The translations under genes were made by a program, and so were the position numbers. Shown one piece after another: positions 23,579-34,625 of a DNA stretch of 64,000 nt. A model generated the notes under the pieces. The model was not told the origin of the DNA. It did no database searches and was given only the letters and a program-made list of their open reading frames with translations. How positions within the stretch are numbered: the stretch's first letter is position 1; each line of letters begins with the position of its first letter. This stretch comes from Jackrogersella multiformis (Eukaryota > Ascomycota > Sordariomycetes > Xylariales > Hypoxylaceae): assembly GCA_902806575.1 (NCBI GenBank), contig CADCXD010000011.1:1302001-1366000 (forward strand), in the 5' to 3' direction.

Positions 23579-24314
23579 TTTAGGTACTTACCTAATATGA
23601 AAATATCTACCTGGTACTTTAATTTTGAATAGGGGTAAGGGGTTATTCCATCTAACATACCTAGAATCTTATGTATATCATGGGATAGGAAATCATGATA
23701 AGTACTCAATTTAAGAACACTATAGACATGTATATAACATTTTACAATACATGGCAACATATTTATCACTATAAATCGAGTAATGGTGTGAATAAATCGT
23801 TTCCAATAGAAATAAGGGCTAGTCTATTCTCGTAATACCCAGTCACTTGCATGTATTTCCTTAGTATTAGAAGAACAAGTAACGGCAGCTCCAGTATCCA
23901 GATAAAGGAACCTATTGGTTCCCATAGGAAGGAGTAACAAACCTACTCCAGTCTCTGGAGCAGTAATACATACATAACCTAGACAGTTATAGATAAAGGG
24001 CAAGCCCCGTTATAATAGGGCCAGCAATAAATGTTAAGGAATGACGGCGTGACAGCAGGGTCTGCGATAAATATTAATGAACGAAGGATGCAAGTTTTAC
24101 TATGGAAGTTGTACCATGCTATGAGTTATCCGCACTTCTCAGCTAAATTATGAATGGGGCCACATGGCACCATGATATAAGATACTTACACCGTGCCTTT
24201 AGTCGTTCCACTATCTCATATTCAAAGTCTCGAGTTGTTGCTATTCTATTCTTAACATACTAGCTTCAGAAATTCGGCGCGGTAGGATCGCTTGCTAGAC
24301 TATTTACAGGAAGC

Positions 24315-24970
24315 ATGGCGAACAACCGTCGTTATGGACATTGCCCCCCCCCCCTTCTCACGCTCCGAGCTCAAATGAGTCCTCCGCATCTCGGCATACT
24401 CGATCCGTATCACTACCCCTTTCCACTGCCACGGCAACCCTATTTCCAGGACCCGTAAGTGGTCCCCCGTTATCGCTACACCATGCCTAAGAGAACCAGA
24501 ACCGACTATGACAAAAAGAGTGACCGGGAAACGCAACACGCCACCATTTGGAAACCCCTACCAAGAACATCGGGGGAAGATGGATGAAGTATATAGTAAG
24601 ACGTCTGACGTCTCTCAGAGGTTACCGGGAAGCAGCATCATCAATTATCAATTACATCACCAGAATCACCTTGAGAAAAGAAGCAAATGACGACGGAAAA
24701 AAGAGCAAAGCGGCAAGACTCTATGAAAGGTGAGTTCACTATTTGGAGGAGGCCTTCCAGGTCAAAACCAACCCATCTACCAAAAATCAAGTGCTCTGAA
24801 CACGTACCTATAGATTTAAAAGGGCCGTCATAACTAATATGAAAAGGAATAGGGTTAAAGTCGAAATGTGGACCAAGGTAGTGGATGAGTTACAAATTCC
24901 GTGGCGGGTGGTAGAGGCAATACATAATTTCGAGGCGTTTAATACTAGGCAGATGGAAAGAAACTAGGAG
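24315..24970 (+). pseudogene. Decayed Myb/SANT-like DNA-binding protein gene
   Basis: Fragments of a fungal Myb/SANT-type regulator appear in order but in different frames. At 24315 an ATG opens a Pro/Tyr/His-rich leader ending QPYFQDP at a GTAAGT donor. Near 24613 one frame reads SQRLPGSSIINYQLHHQNH then LEKRSK and a TGA. The next frame gives KKSKAARLYER (about 24701-24733). At about 24866-24920 a frame reads EMWTKVVDELQIPWRVVEA, then a TAG. Family members I recall have KRLPGRSAISCRLHYQN, KNKLARLYER and PEMWAKVAEEMQVPWRAAE, so the match is residue by residue. Frameshifts and stops show it is not functional. It lies directly upstream of a thioesterase relic. Family naming rests on memory of the motif. 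Confidence 0.6.
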
Positions 24971-25004
24971 TTATCAAGATTACTCAAGTCATCTGCTCCT
25001 TAAT

Positions 25005-25503
25005 GCTCGTTACGGAAACGGTATTTCTATCTACCTCGTGACGAGCCACCGATGCCAGGAGCGGTAGATATGTAGGTGCGTATGGCGAGCGGGGAGCGTA
25101 TCAAACGGGGCACTCTTGCCTACCTAGCAGATTAGTTTCCGTGGAATTTGCAATTATTCTTCGCTGTGCCAGAAAATCCCAAGCGTCGTCGAAAGACCCG
25201 GAGTTGAAGACCCGGTCGAAGGAGACCGAAGGCGAGGGCCAGTGCTCAGGCTTGTGGTTTCCAACGGAGGTGATAAAGCTGGAGACAAAGATGGTGCTAC
25301 CGGACGAGGGCTTCGAGTGGTTTGCTGTGCGACTAATGTATAAGCAGATTAAGGATGTGAAGTTTGATATTGATATCCTAGTGATGACAGTGGATGGCGA
25401 GTTGTTGGTGCTAACTCAGCATGTCGCGATGATTGCAAGCATGGAAATACGAAGAAGGGTTCTTAGCTTAAAACAGCTTATAAAAACATATAGTAATGCT
25501 TAG
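25005..25503 (+). pseudogene. Decayed acyl-CoA thioesterase-like gene
   Basis: One frame reads RYFYLPRDEPPMPGAVDM, stop (TAG), VRMASGERIKRGTLAYLAD, stop (TAG), FPWN. After a frame change, the end (25141-25503) reads LWFPTEVIKLETKM, VLPDEGFEWFAVRLMYKQI and VMTVDGELLVLTQHVAM. That order matches the C-terminal half of fungal thioesterase-like proteins (4HBT_3 type): FYLPR, WVRF..GE, YLADMFP, WYPT..L, EW..VR...K.I, D.EG.LVALS.H. The first TAG replaces the expected Trp of WVR, and the second sits where ADM or ADQ is expected; both are single transitions, as RIP would give. The 5' half is unrecognisable. Not functional. Confidence 0.55.
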
Positions 25504-26298
25504 ATAAAGAGTACTATTATCCAGGCTGTGTCGTTTTCCCTAACACGTGATACCCCTTGGGGCCCACCGGGACTCGTAGTATAGTAGTGACACGTCCTTG
25601 CTTTGCTTCAGCATACATATTTGGTACTAAACTAATTCTATATGTTATTCTCGGCTCATGATCAAGACTTCCAGTGCCGAGTTAAAGGTGATATCAGCTT
25701 GTTTATTATATTAAAATAACTATTCCCATAGTGTCTGACCCCTTAAAGGGTGGCGATTGAGTGTCGCGGAACCTCTACCGAGTCAATGCTTGGCTCTCAA
25801 CTGCCGTTACACTGCGTCGAATCCAAGCATTCGCTTATATATAAGTCCCTATACATTTCGTTAGGTTTTGTTACTCGAAAAAAACTCATAGACCTCATTC
25901 CAATACTTGAATGTGCACTTAGCCCTTGGCGTTGAACCCGGTCACCCTCCCGTCGGCCGAAGGTTCAAGTATACTATAAAGCTAAAGCAGGTTATAACTT
26001 AACTACCAATATAGAATAAAAGGTGAATGAAAAAGGTTTAATTATAAACTTAGGTACGTCAGCCACTGCGACTTACATCATAACTTGCATACGTGTCGTT
26101 TAAACATCTTCCATATCTTCATCTAAGTTAACAACTACAACATTGGAATCTTACCCTTCGCTACAGTTTGACCTAACCTACGTATACAGAATCTTTTATT
26201 CGAGAAAAAGCGGCCGACTAACACCAACCCAAATCGAATTTAAATCGCAAGAAACCCCGAAAGGCCGATCGAGACATCTTGCAGCAGCATTCTACCTA
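25504..26298. other. Intergenic: upstream region of the 286-aa protein gene
   Basis: About 800 nt of mixed AT-leaning sequence. The last 150 nt stay open in frame with the next gene but lack an ATG. No separate gene seen. Confidence 0.4.
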
Positions 26299-27159
26299 AT
26301 GGATCACCAAGATAGTAGCGCATCGACAGTCGTAGCGCAGGAAACACCCCCGCCGCCATACAGCCAGTTCTTAGACGAAGGGGAAGTTGAAGATGAGGAG
26401 GAATTATCTTCTACCCAATATGATAAAGAACAAAGTCACTCCCAGCCTGCCCTACCACATGCAACACCTACGGGGAATGCGTTTCCGACGTCGTGGAGCC
26501 TCTACCATACACTATCGATGAGCCGACTTCTCATGCTCGGTTCACGCGAGCGTGGACCGCTGTTCGCCGTCTCAAGACATCCTGGATGGTGGTCGGGGCA
26601 GCCGGACCTCATACTACATCGTGGGCCCTATGGTACACTGCCGCCCCTAGCGGCCGGCATGGGTGGAGCTGGAGTAGGGAGACACTCGATAATCGTCCTC
26701 CCACCGTTGCCGGGTTCCGGGCAGGAGTCCTCACAAGAATTGCTGCTGCGTCTAGAAGTCGAAGATCCAGAATGTCAGCTGCAGGTACGATTCCGGTTCA
26801 CGATCGAGGTCGGCGCCGGACCTGGCCAATCTGGCCAATGGAGGCGTGAGACCTTTGAGTGGCAGCACAGCTACGGCGAGCTAATTGCCGTATTTCTAGA
26901 AGGAGCGAAGACTGGGTGGAAGCTAGTACATCTAACCGAGGAGGAAGATGATGATCCCGAAGGACCGCAACCGAGAGACCGACAGGAGATTGTCGCTGTG
27001 TGGGCCTATGCTAAGCTGAGCATGACCAAGGTGCTCAAGTTCCGGTTCCTCGGCAACGGAGCGACGGGTGTCTTTGGGGGGAGGTGGGCTATCATGGCGG
27101 CCATGACGGCGTTGCGGATGTATCAGCGGCAACAGAAGAACAGGAATAAGGACTGGTAA
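26299..27159 (+). CDS. Conserved-looking fungal protein of unknown function
   Basis: Single exon, 286 aa from the ATG at 26299; the frame is open upstream but has no ATG. The N-terminal 60 residues are acidic and Pro/Gln-rich (ETPPPPYSQFLDEGEVEDEEE), including a PPPY motif of the kind bound by WW domains. The rest looks like one beta-rich domain: SWSLYHTLSMSRLLMLGSRE, HPGWWSGQPDLILHRG, QVRFRFTIEVG, ETFEWQHSYGEL, GWKLVHL and VWAYAKLSMTKVLKFRFLG. Alternating hydrophobic strands with buried Trp are reminiscent of tubby-C/LURP-like folds, but this is a guess. It ends with a basic tail. It is convergent with the MFS gene. Confidence 0.65.
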   Translation: MDHQDSSASTVVAQETPPPPYSQFLDEGEVEDEEELSSTQYDKEQSHSQPALPHATPTGNAFPTSWSLYHTLSMSRLLMLGSRERGPLFAVSRHPGWWSGQPDLILHRGPYGTLPPLAAGMGGAGVGRHSIIVLPPLPGSGQESSQELLLRLEVEDPECQLQVRFRFTIEVGAGPGQSGQWRRETFEWQHSYGELIAVFLEGAKTGWKLVHLTEEEDDDPEGPQPRDRQEIVAVWAYAKLSMTKVLKFRFLGNGATGVFGGRWAIMAAMTALRMYQRQQKNRNKDW

Positions 27160-27829
27160 TGCGGGTCATAACCAGGTCCTGTATCATCCTCTATTGTCCG
27201 AAACATACAATACTGTTCTTGTTCTGTATTCTCTAGGTTAGGACGATCCGTCACCAAAACATTGTATATTCGCAGCAATAATGTCCACAGCCTCTTGCTG
27301 ATTTGTCCTGAAAAAGTCAATCTGTATCCGGGTGTACTGACTTGTTACTTTGTAGATATTTTAGGAGGGAGAGTGACAAAGTTGGTATTATACCTTGCGT
27401 AGCATTATAATTCTGTATATAGCAGCCCAAGTCTACCTTTACTTTACTATCCACCTCCTTTTTTGTTGGGAGGAAGGCAATGTAGGTAGTGGCAGACACA
27501 CGAAGGACGACCTTCCCCACTGCCACGTCCAGTCAAGTTAGTGATTCTACTCCTACAATAAGGAAAGCTGGCGGGAAGTGACTATATAAACCCCAAATAA
27601 TACAGCCCCTCATTTCGACCACGACGGCCTATGGGTTAGTAGCCATGTTACATGCTCACACGGTAGGTGGTCATATATCTACCCAGGTTTCTAGGTAGGT
27701 AGTCACGAATAATTTATATATATACATGATATAATACTTTGTTTCTCATTTATCTGCAACACATTTCCAATGCACACGCGTACTCCCCATAACACTTGTA
27801 TTGTCAGGAAGGTTGTAGAATCCCGCCTA
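27160..27829. other. Convergent intergenic region
   Basis: Downstream flanks of the unknown-protein gene and the MFS gene. A CTAGGTAGGTAG motif lies near 27690. No gene seen. Confidence 0.5.
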
Positions 27830-29827
27830 CTAGAGATTCTTGATGACGAACCTGTTTCGGAGCGTCTCGCCGTACTTAATGATGAATATTGAGACGGGGA
27901 ACAGCGCGACGGCGATGAAACCCAGCAAACTGTTGCCCCAGCCGATGCCCAATTTGCTGTACATGGGCAGGCCGGCTAGCGGGAGCACGGCACCAGCCAG
28001 AGACCGTACGACGGTGTTGCACGCAAGCGCCGAGGCGGCGTAGATGGTGAAAGTGTCGACTAGATACATCTGGATAGCCATAAACACGACCAAATTTCCG
28101 ATACCAACGATGGCAGTCCCGATGATGGGCGCGATCCAGTGCGTCTTGAATTCGGCCGTCCATCCGTATATAAACAGACCAGCAGGGATGAGAACGGCGC
28201 CTAGGGGTAGTAGCGGTAATCGATACTCTGGTTTCATGCCCGCCTTGACTCCGCCAGTCGCCTGAGCTACCGCATCGGCCTGTGCGGCCTTCCTCTGGAT
28301 ATATCTGTCCGAGGTGGCACTGAAAATGATGATGCCAATCATGCTTCCCACGCCCAGCCCAAGGAAAGCCAAGCCGACAGTGCTTGTCGAGAAGCCATAA
28401 TACTGTTGGAATACCTCGGTTATGGTCGTAAACATCAGATATAAATAGCCATACGTTACTGCCACTGTTTTTTTTATACGTTAGTACGCAGACACAACAA
28501 AGACATCGCAAGTTCAACGGGTTTACCTACTATAAAGTGACGTGACGGCGACGATAGGAGAGAGAAACAGCATTTTGAAGGGTCGGATGATGCCACGTTT
28601 GAAATAATCCCTGGGCGACAAGCCGGCGTCAAGCCTAGATCGCAATAAGTCATTGCCAGTTTCTTTGCGCAACTTAGCAACCTTCCTTGCGAGAATGACG
28701 GGTGCATAACTCTCCTTGAGAGAGAAGATCATTAGAATGGAGATAAGCCCTCCGACGATGGCCAGCACCCAGAACGACCATCTCCACCCCTCAGCATCGG
28801 ACAAGAACCCCCCAGCGACGGGCCCGATTATAGGACCCATTAGCGGACCAATACTAAAAATCGCCATACTGGCGCCCCGCTTCTCCTGAGGAATCATATC
28901 GGCGATGGACCCGCCGCCGTTCGTGATGGGCACGGAACCGAAGACGCCGGCGAGGAATCGGAAGACGATGAGGGCGTTTAATGTCGGCGCGAGGGCGCAC
29001 CCGACGGAGAAGACCACGAATCCTAGGTTAGCGATGTGGTAAAGGATGACTCGGCCGTAGATTTCGGACAATGGCGCGAATAGCATGGGCCCGGCCGCGA
29101 AACCCAAGATGTATATCGACACTACGAATGCCGCGATCTCTAAGGAGGTCGAATGGAATTCGCGTATGACCTGGGGCACACCGGGAGCAAACATAGCTGT
29201 ATAAGGTGCCTACTAGTTAGCGCTTATCCAATGCGTTTTCTCGGGTTCCCTCATGTTCCCTCAGGTATATATATATATATATAGGTATATCTACCCAAGG
29301 TACATACAATATATACCAAAGCACATATAATATATACCAAGGTATACATGATAAATGCCGTGCGACGTTAGACTTGACTTACAGGACGCGAGAGGCGAGA
29401 TGAACGTCATGGCGCTGATGAGGCCGCAATTGAGGACTTTGCGCCACGTTGGCCAGTTGTATGGGTTCTCTGGATCTTCGGGACCGGTCCACCAGACTAT
29501 ATTAGGACCGGTGTCACTATCGTCGTCGGTGCTACTGGACAGCGCAGCGTCGGTTGGAGCTGGTGCCTTCTCAACATCGTGATTTGTCTTGCTCCCCCTA
29601 CTAGCGGTGGAATTTCTCCTCCGCTCCGCTAGTGATCGCTGTCGCTTGAGCTCTTCTTCCTCGCTAAGCACAAAGCCTTCGCTCGACGGGATATCCGCGT
29701 CGTGCCCCTCATCTACCGCCTGGCTGATCTTGCGCCTAAGCTGTAGCTGCACGTCATTGGTAGATGCATCGTCGCGCTCCCCGTCTGTATGCGTCGCAGT
29801 AGGAGTCAACGGTGGGCTAGGCATCAT
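27830..29827 (-). CDS. MFS transporter, DHA1 polyamine/drug-proton antiporter type
   Basis: A plasma-membrane proton antiporter of the major facilitator superfamily. Three exons: 29827-29383, 29196-28531 and 28464-27830, with in-phase introns (GTAAGT donor with ACAG acceptor, GTAGGT donor with AACAG acceptor). The product is 581 aa. The N-terminal 120 residues are cytosolic and Ser/Asp-rich. The membrane domain begins at NPYNWPTWRK, the usual DHA1 entry motif. It continues with FAPGVPQVIREF, LFAPLSEIYGRVILYH (motif A) and GGSIADMIPQEKRG, and the second half starts at YGYLYLMFTT with SATSDRYIQRK (motif A-like). The substrate is inferred from resemblance to the Tpo-like polyamine/drug branch and is not proven. 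Intron 1 (187 nt) contains a TA run and a duplicated AATATATACCAA element. Confidence 0.9.
29266..29353. repeat. TA run and CATATAATATATACC duplication within MFS intron 1
   Basis: An alternating TA tract at about 29268-29283 is followed by imperfect copies of acatacaatatataccaa and cacatataatatataccaa. All lie inside the first intron of the MFS gene. Confidence 0.6.
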
Positions 29828-31689
29828 CGTTCCTTGCTAGGTTACTATGTTAACGACGTAATTCTATAAGACCCGGTCATTCCTACGGGGTTATAGTTAT
29901 AGCTATAGTAATAGTTATAGTAATACTAATAGTAAAAGGTGATCGATCTTTGATAGAAAATAAGATGAAATAAAATAAATGAAAATAAAGTTAAGAGAGA
30001 AAGGTTGCGACCAGAATTGGCGAAATTAGGAAATTAGGAAACTGCTTACCTCTGCTTGAGCCTTGGATCCTATCGTGAGATCCTGGGGAAGAAGATTAAG
30101 CCCTGGCAAAGCTTATTGGCGATGGCACGGCCCGCCTTGGTGTCGTGCGTGCGTTTGATGTTGTGATTTTTTACTTTGCTAATACCTTATTTACCTAGGC
30201 AAGGTACCCAGATAATTAATTGTAGGTAGGTACCTATTAGGTATTTTATTATTGGGAACCTCGGAACCTTCTCGGAATTCTATACCCAAATTCGTTACCG
30301 CCGTACAACGTTGAACGACAACCACCTGTAATTTTCGTGGGATCTCGAGTTCATCTCATCGGTAAGATCATGAACCACAAAAGAGAAGAGAAGAAAAGGA
30401 AAAAAGGACAGTCATAAAAAAAAATTAAAATTTACATAGGTACACTACGTAGTACACTGACCCTCGTCTCTGCTCGTTTTTCTTTGACACGCGATGTTAC
30501 GCTTAACATTCGATTGGCTCGTGGTGGGAATGCCTTAGGGGGGAGCTATCGAACCCCGCCGACTGCCCGAACCCGAACCCGAATTTTTGCACGAACCCCT
30601 AGCCATTGTTTGGCCACTTACATACACGGGCTAGCTAACACGGGCTACCTGGGTAGTACATACGGGCGCTAAACCTCAAAGGAGCTAAGTACCTAGGTAC
30701 CTTTAGCCCACCCAATCACGGGTCTTAAACCGTACCTTCCCTTACTTAATTAAATACATCCATAGGACTCATAAATAAAGGGGTTTACATAATACCTGGG
30801 TACCTGTAATGTTTTATTAATGTCAGCGCTATAATAATAAGGATGATAGGCATCCGATATTTCGACCTGAATGCCGAATCTACACTACCAACTACCTAGG
30901 TAGGTACTTTAAGTTTTAACAGCAGCATGCCATAGAGCTTAACTACTGTGTATCTGTCTATAGTGGACAGCGGCTTATAAACGATCCGATCTGACCAACG
31001 GTTCCTTATAAACTTCCGATTACAAAAGGACGACACCTCGGGAACGTTACTAGGGTTACCAAAAGGTGGTATTAATATCCGCGATCGATAATTATAACCA
31101 AGGTATAATGGCCCTAGCTTATTATTTGGGAGAACTAATAATGCGAAACTCGCTTATTTATACTTTTCGTACCTACATGTCACTGGTGTGGTTCGTATGG
31201 CCGCTAGCGAATTATGTATGTACATATGTACATATATACATGCATAACTCTATAATCCGGAGTACCTACCCAAATATACCTAATATCACAGCTTGCATAA
31301 ACTAACACAAACATGAACTTATCCTATGTACTTACTTAATGCTCCTACCTATGTAGGTACCGCCTTATTATATATACCTAGGACTTATCCGGGTATTTAG
31401 ACACCTGCCTAGGTACCTAGGTAATTAATAAACTCTATCATGCATTGTTCAGCTGACCGACCGTGAGATTATCACGAGAATACCTACCTAGGTACCTTAG
31501 GTAGGTACCTAGTAATTAGTCATTGACCAAGGCGGACGCTAGGAGTCCGCTCTACCGCCGCCGCTCCCCGCGTCGGATGTTCCGACTCCCGCATCCTCCC
31601 CCACTACCCGAGGTGACACCACCTACCCACCGGCACCCGATAAAACTTATTCACTACCTTCCGAGGTATATTCTGCGATGCACGAAAAA
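29828..31689. other. Gene-poor intergenic region rich in CCTAGG motifs
   Basis: Contains the MFS promoter side, a TATAGT-type simple repeat (29889-29935) and a dense CCTAGG cluster (31377-31510). Short frames at 30484, 31066 and 31523 show no domain. No gene seen. Confidence 0.45.
31377..31510. repeat. Cluster of CCTAGG palindromic motifs
   Basis: CCTAGG occurs at 31377, 31408, 31416 and 31487, each in a TACCTAGGTA-like context, with a further variant near 31497. This is the densest of many similar intergenic clusters in the window. Confidence 0.8.
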
Positions 31690-32427
31690 CTATATGCAAG
31701 AGAACAGTCCCAGATGATATTTCTAATTTACTTGGACTTGAAACTACTTTGCGATGGGTTCGTGTGAATAAATTATATTACGGTGCCAGTGACTCCCCTA
31801 AGCCTGGCTACGATGCATTCTGTGTGAAGGACGACGCTATCAAGTCTTCAGCAGCTGTAGAGCTGTAGCATCTGGCAATTTCGCGATGCTAGCCCGGAAT
31901 ACATATCCTTCGCCCTAGCAGAGTAATTCCTTGGTATAAGCCAGATTACACCGTTCGGGCAATATTGACTGCCGTGGGCAAAACCTGGGTGGCATAGCAA
32001 GCGATGTAAAGCTAAGTTGGCATCCAGGATATCGACCATATTCGAGCCTGCTTATATAATCCCCGTTGTCGCCGACTATATGAAAAGGATATGCCTAGCT
32101 TATTTATATCTGAGGCTCGAACTCGAGAAATGAACAAACACTAGCTTTACGCTCTTCCTCAAAGAGATACTACCAGAGAACTATCTAGCAGGCTAAGTAT
32201 ACCGAAAACGACCCTCGACGGTGATATCATTAATACAGCGTGCCAATCTCTGGCGAATGAACAACTACGCCTACCTTGTTAGCTGGATTATGGTATATAT
32301 GGAAAAGAGAGCCGGAATTTTGGAACTAGTAGCCCGTGAGAACTAGACAAGAGCGAATAGTAGCGAACCTGGAAGGAGGTTGATAGATAGGGTCTTGCAT
32401 ATGAAAGAGTTTGCGTTGTTATCTTAA
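31690..32427 (+). pseudogene. Decayed reading frame of unknown family
   Basis: Coding-like sequence can be read for over 230 codons with few interruptions. It starts about VPDDISNLLGLETTLRWVRV and NKLYYGASDSPKPGYDAF. After a frame change near 31860 it continues SIWQFRDASPEYISFALAE, stop, FLGISQITPFGQY, stop, LPWAKPGWHSKRC. It goes on with PAYIIPVVADYMKRICLAYL, LRLELEK, stop, and NLWRMNNYAYLVSWIMVYME. Stops are TAA, TGA, TGA, TAA and TAG. Amino-acid usage (many Trp and Tyr, few low-complexity runs) is unlike random AT-rich DNA. I do not recognise the family. Probably a gene killed by point mutation. Confidence 0.4.
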
Positions 32428-32915
32428 AAAGATTCGCACTTCTCTTTATATTCCTGTTCACCGTTTATTCCTCATCACCCCTAATGACGAGTTATGACGA
32501 GGATATTATCATGGGTGTGTGAATGTTGGCGCCTTTGCCTTCACCTCAAGCCTTTGTGACCCGCAACTTAATGAAAACGAAATACGAGATGAGATTCCAA
32601 GGAAAAATAGGAGAGTCACGATGTTAAATAATTATTGGCTACCACACTTCGGATCTGGACAAGTTCGTACTGTAGAAAGGAACTCAATTAAATGCCACTG
32701 AACACAGGACAAATCTGGTGCCGTCTATCTCTGAGGTATAGCACTATCAGCATCGTGCTCGAATACAGAGAAATGAAATCCAGAGCTCCTAGTATTGGCC
32801 AAGGAAAAGTACACCAACTTTTCCTACGTAACCTAGTGATTAAGACGGTGTACAAAGTACCCAATCCTTGGTGTCCAAAGGGCGTTTTGCCCTACACCTA
32901 AGATCTTCTACCATC
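32428..32915. other. Intergenic: downstream flank of the F-box/ankyrin gene
   Basis: No gene seen. Two 60-70 codon frames (32519, 32692) lack domain features. Confidence 0.4.
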
Positions 32916-34625
32916 CTAGACCCCATCCCTACTGCCTTGACTTCCAGGTCCTCCTCGGCCCCCTTGACCCCCACGCCAACCTCGACCTCCTCTACCTCCC
33001 CGACCTCCTCGACCACCAGCTTGTCCACTGCAGTTGCTACCGCTTCGGCCACCATTGTTCTCACCATCACAGTTACCTTTATTGAATTTCTCTTGACATT
33101 CTGCATCGACGAGAACCTGGACTGTCTCGGGCCAAACTGGCTTCTTGCGACTCTTGAGAAGATCACGAGCCGTCATACCATCGAGGTCTTGGACGGTCAC
33201 ATCCGCACCATAGCGAATAAGCACCTTCATCATCTCCAGAAGTCGGCTCTGTGAGGTCATGTTGACTGCACAAATCGTGTGTAGGGGTGTGCGTAACTGG
33301 TAGTCGCGATGATTTATATTAGCTTCCTTCTGAAGGAATCGCTCAAGAAATCCCACATGTGGTGGCGGATGACAGATAAACTCGAACAGAGGAGTACGAC
33401 CAAAGCTGTCGACGGTATTGATGTCAACTCCGGACTCGATGAAGAAATTAATGATTTCCTCATAGCGTTCACTTCGAGTACACACTAGATGTAAAGGGCT
33501 CCGAACGCCCTTTTCGTCCCAGCAGGGAGTAGCCAGGTCGGCCCCAGATTTGACCAAAGCCTTAAGGAGATGCATAGAATGCGGCACAACTAACTCTGTA
33601 TAGACAGAATCAATGTGGTGTGAGAGGATAGGGACAGCCTCGTTGCATTCGGCGAATGCTTCGTATTCCATCAGCTCCTTTGCAACTCGATAAACAGGTG
33701 TATGTAGGGTATACGGCTCCTTGATGTTGGCTTCTGCACCCAGTTTGAGAAGCGATGCCAACTTGCTTTGACGCATGATGAAGAAGCGTTCGAGATGGCG
33801 AAGAAATTGATCCTGAGTAGGTCCTCGCAAAGCTGGCGTCTTCATGCGCAGGCTCAGCTGATCAAACAGAGGCATCGAATCGCCATTGCAAACATCTCCG
33901 GAGATTGGTTCCCATGGGAACATCAATGGAGCTTCGTGGATGTTTGCACCGTGCTCTAGAAGAAGGCGAATACAAAACTCGAAGCCTCTTCCAGCTCGGA
34001 CCATGTGTGCGGCCCAGTTAATGGGAAGCCATTGTCGAGCGTGGCATAAGAACTTGTTGCTCTCGAAATCCGGTAACTCATCTGGAATATTCACGTCTGC
34101 ACCGGAGCTCAGGAGCAGTTGAAATGCTTCAAAAGCACCGAATCCGATGGCGACGACGAGGGGCGTCAAGCTCTTGCTGAGTGGACTGGCACGAGCTGTA
34201 GGATGTACGGAATGTATTTGTTGGAATCGGTAGTTGACCAGACTCGGGTTGTCGGTTAGGATACGGGTTAAAAGCCTGCTACTGTTCTTCGCACATGCCC
34301 ACCAGAGAGCATGGTAATCGTCTTCGGCATCTTGTTGATGCATTGCCACAGTCATAGCGACTCCTAGTCCCTGGCATGTCTGTGCAAGCCTGTATTTATC
34401 GGCTTGTGGCATGTACTTCGCAACGCGAAGAAGAATCTCTAACGGTGCACTAAGGATGCCGGTGACTTCCTTGACCTTCTGAGAAGCATTTGTAGAAGAT
34501 ATTGACTTGACTTCAACAAGATCCTGACACACAGCGGTCGAGGAAGATGTACCGATCGGATCTTTGACATCTTGAGACGCAATGATATAATGCGACTTGG
34601 CATCCGGGATGTCCTGGGACGACAT
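32916..34625 (-). CDS. F-box-like/ankyrin-repeat protein with RGG-rich C-terminal tail
   Basis: Single exon, 569 aa from the ATG at 34625. An F-box-like motif lies at residues 59-90 (SAPLEILLRVAKYMPQADKY). Ankyrin repeats follow: SLTPLVVAIGFGAFEAFQLL, then LLSSGADVN, IRLLLEHGANIHE, LLKLGAEANIKE, LLKALVKSGADLATP, SPLHLVCTRSERYEEIINFF, IESGVDINTVDSFGRTPLFE and RTPLHTICAVN, then LIRYGADVTVQDLDGMTARD. The last 35 residues are Gly/Arg-rich (GRGGRGGRGGRGWRGG), an RGG box that often binds RNA. F-box proteins with ankyrin repeats usually present substrates to SCF ubiquitin ligases; pairing with an RGG tail is unusual. The F-box match is modest. A non-ATG upstream extension was not used. Confidence 0.8.
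   Translation of the reverse strand: MSSQDIPDAKSHYIIASQDVKDPIGTSSSTAVCQDLVEVKSISSTNASQKVKEVTGILSAPLEILLRVAKYMPQADKYRLAQTCQGLGVAMTVAMHQQDAEDDYHALWWACAKNSSRLLTRILTDNPSLVNYRFQQIHSVHPTARASPLSKSLTPLVVAIGFGAFEAFQLLLSSGADVNIPDELPDFESNKFLCHARQWLPINWAAHMVRAGRGFEFCIRLLLEHGANIHEAPLMFPWEPISGDVCNGDSMPLFDQLSLRMKTPALRGPTQDQFLRHLERFFIMRQSKLASLLKLGAEANIKEPYTLHTPVYRVAKELMEYEAFAECNEAVPILSHHIDSVYTELVVPHSMHLLKALVKSGADLATPCWDEKGVRSPLHLVCTRSERYEEIINFFIESGVDINTVDSFGRTPLFEFICHPPPHVGFLERFLQKEANINHRDYQLRTPLHTICAVNMTSQSRLLEMMKVLIRYGADVTVQDLDGMTARDLLKSRKKPVWPETVQVLVDAECQEKFNKGNCDGENNGGRSGSNCSGQAGGRGGRGGRGGRGWRGGQGGRGGPGSQGSRDGV

Larger units (their letters stand above)
21525..24314. other. Gene-poor intergenic region with simple repeats and hairpins
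   Basis: No convincing gene. Visible are a GA microsatellite (about 22937-22955), a purine-rich GGAGGGGAGA tract (23000-23062), GAAAT repeats (23128-23168) and two inverted repeats (23464-23523 and 23555-23578). Open frames here are short and compositionally biased. Confidence 0.45.
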
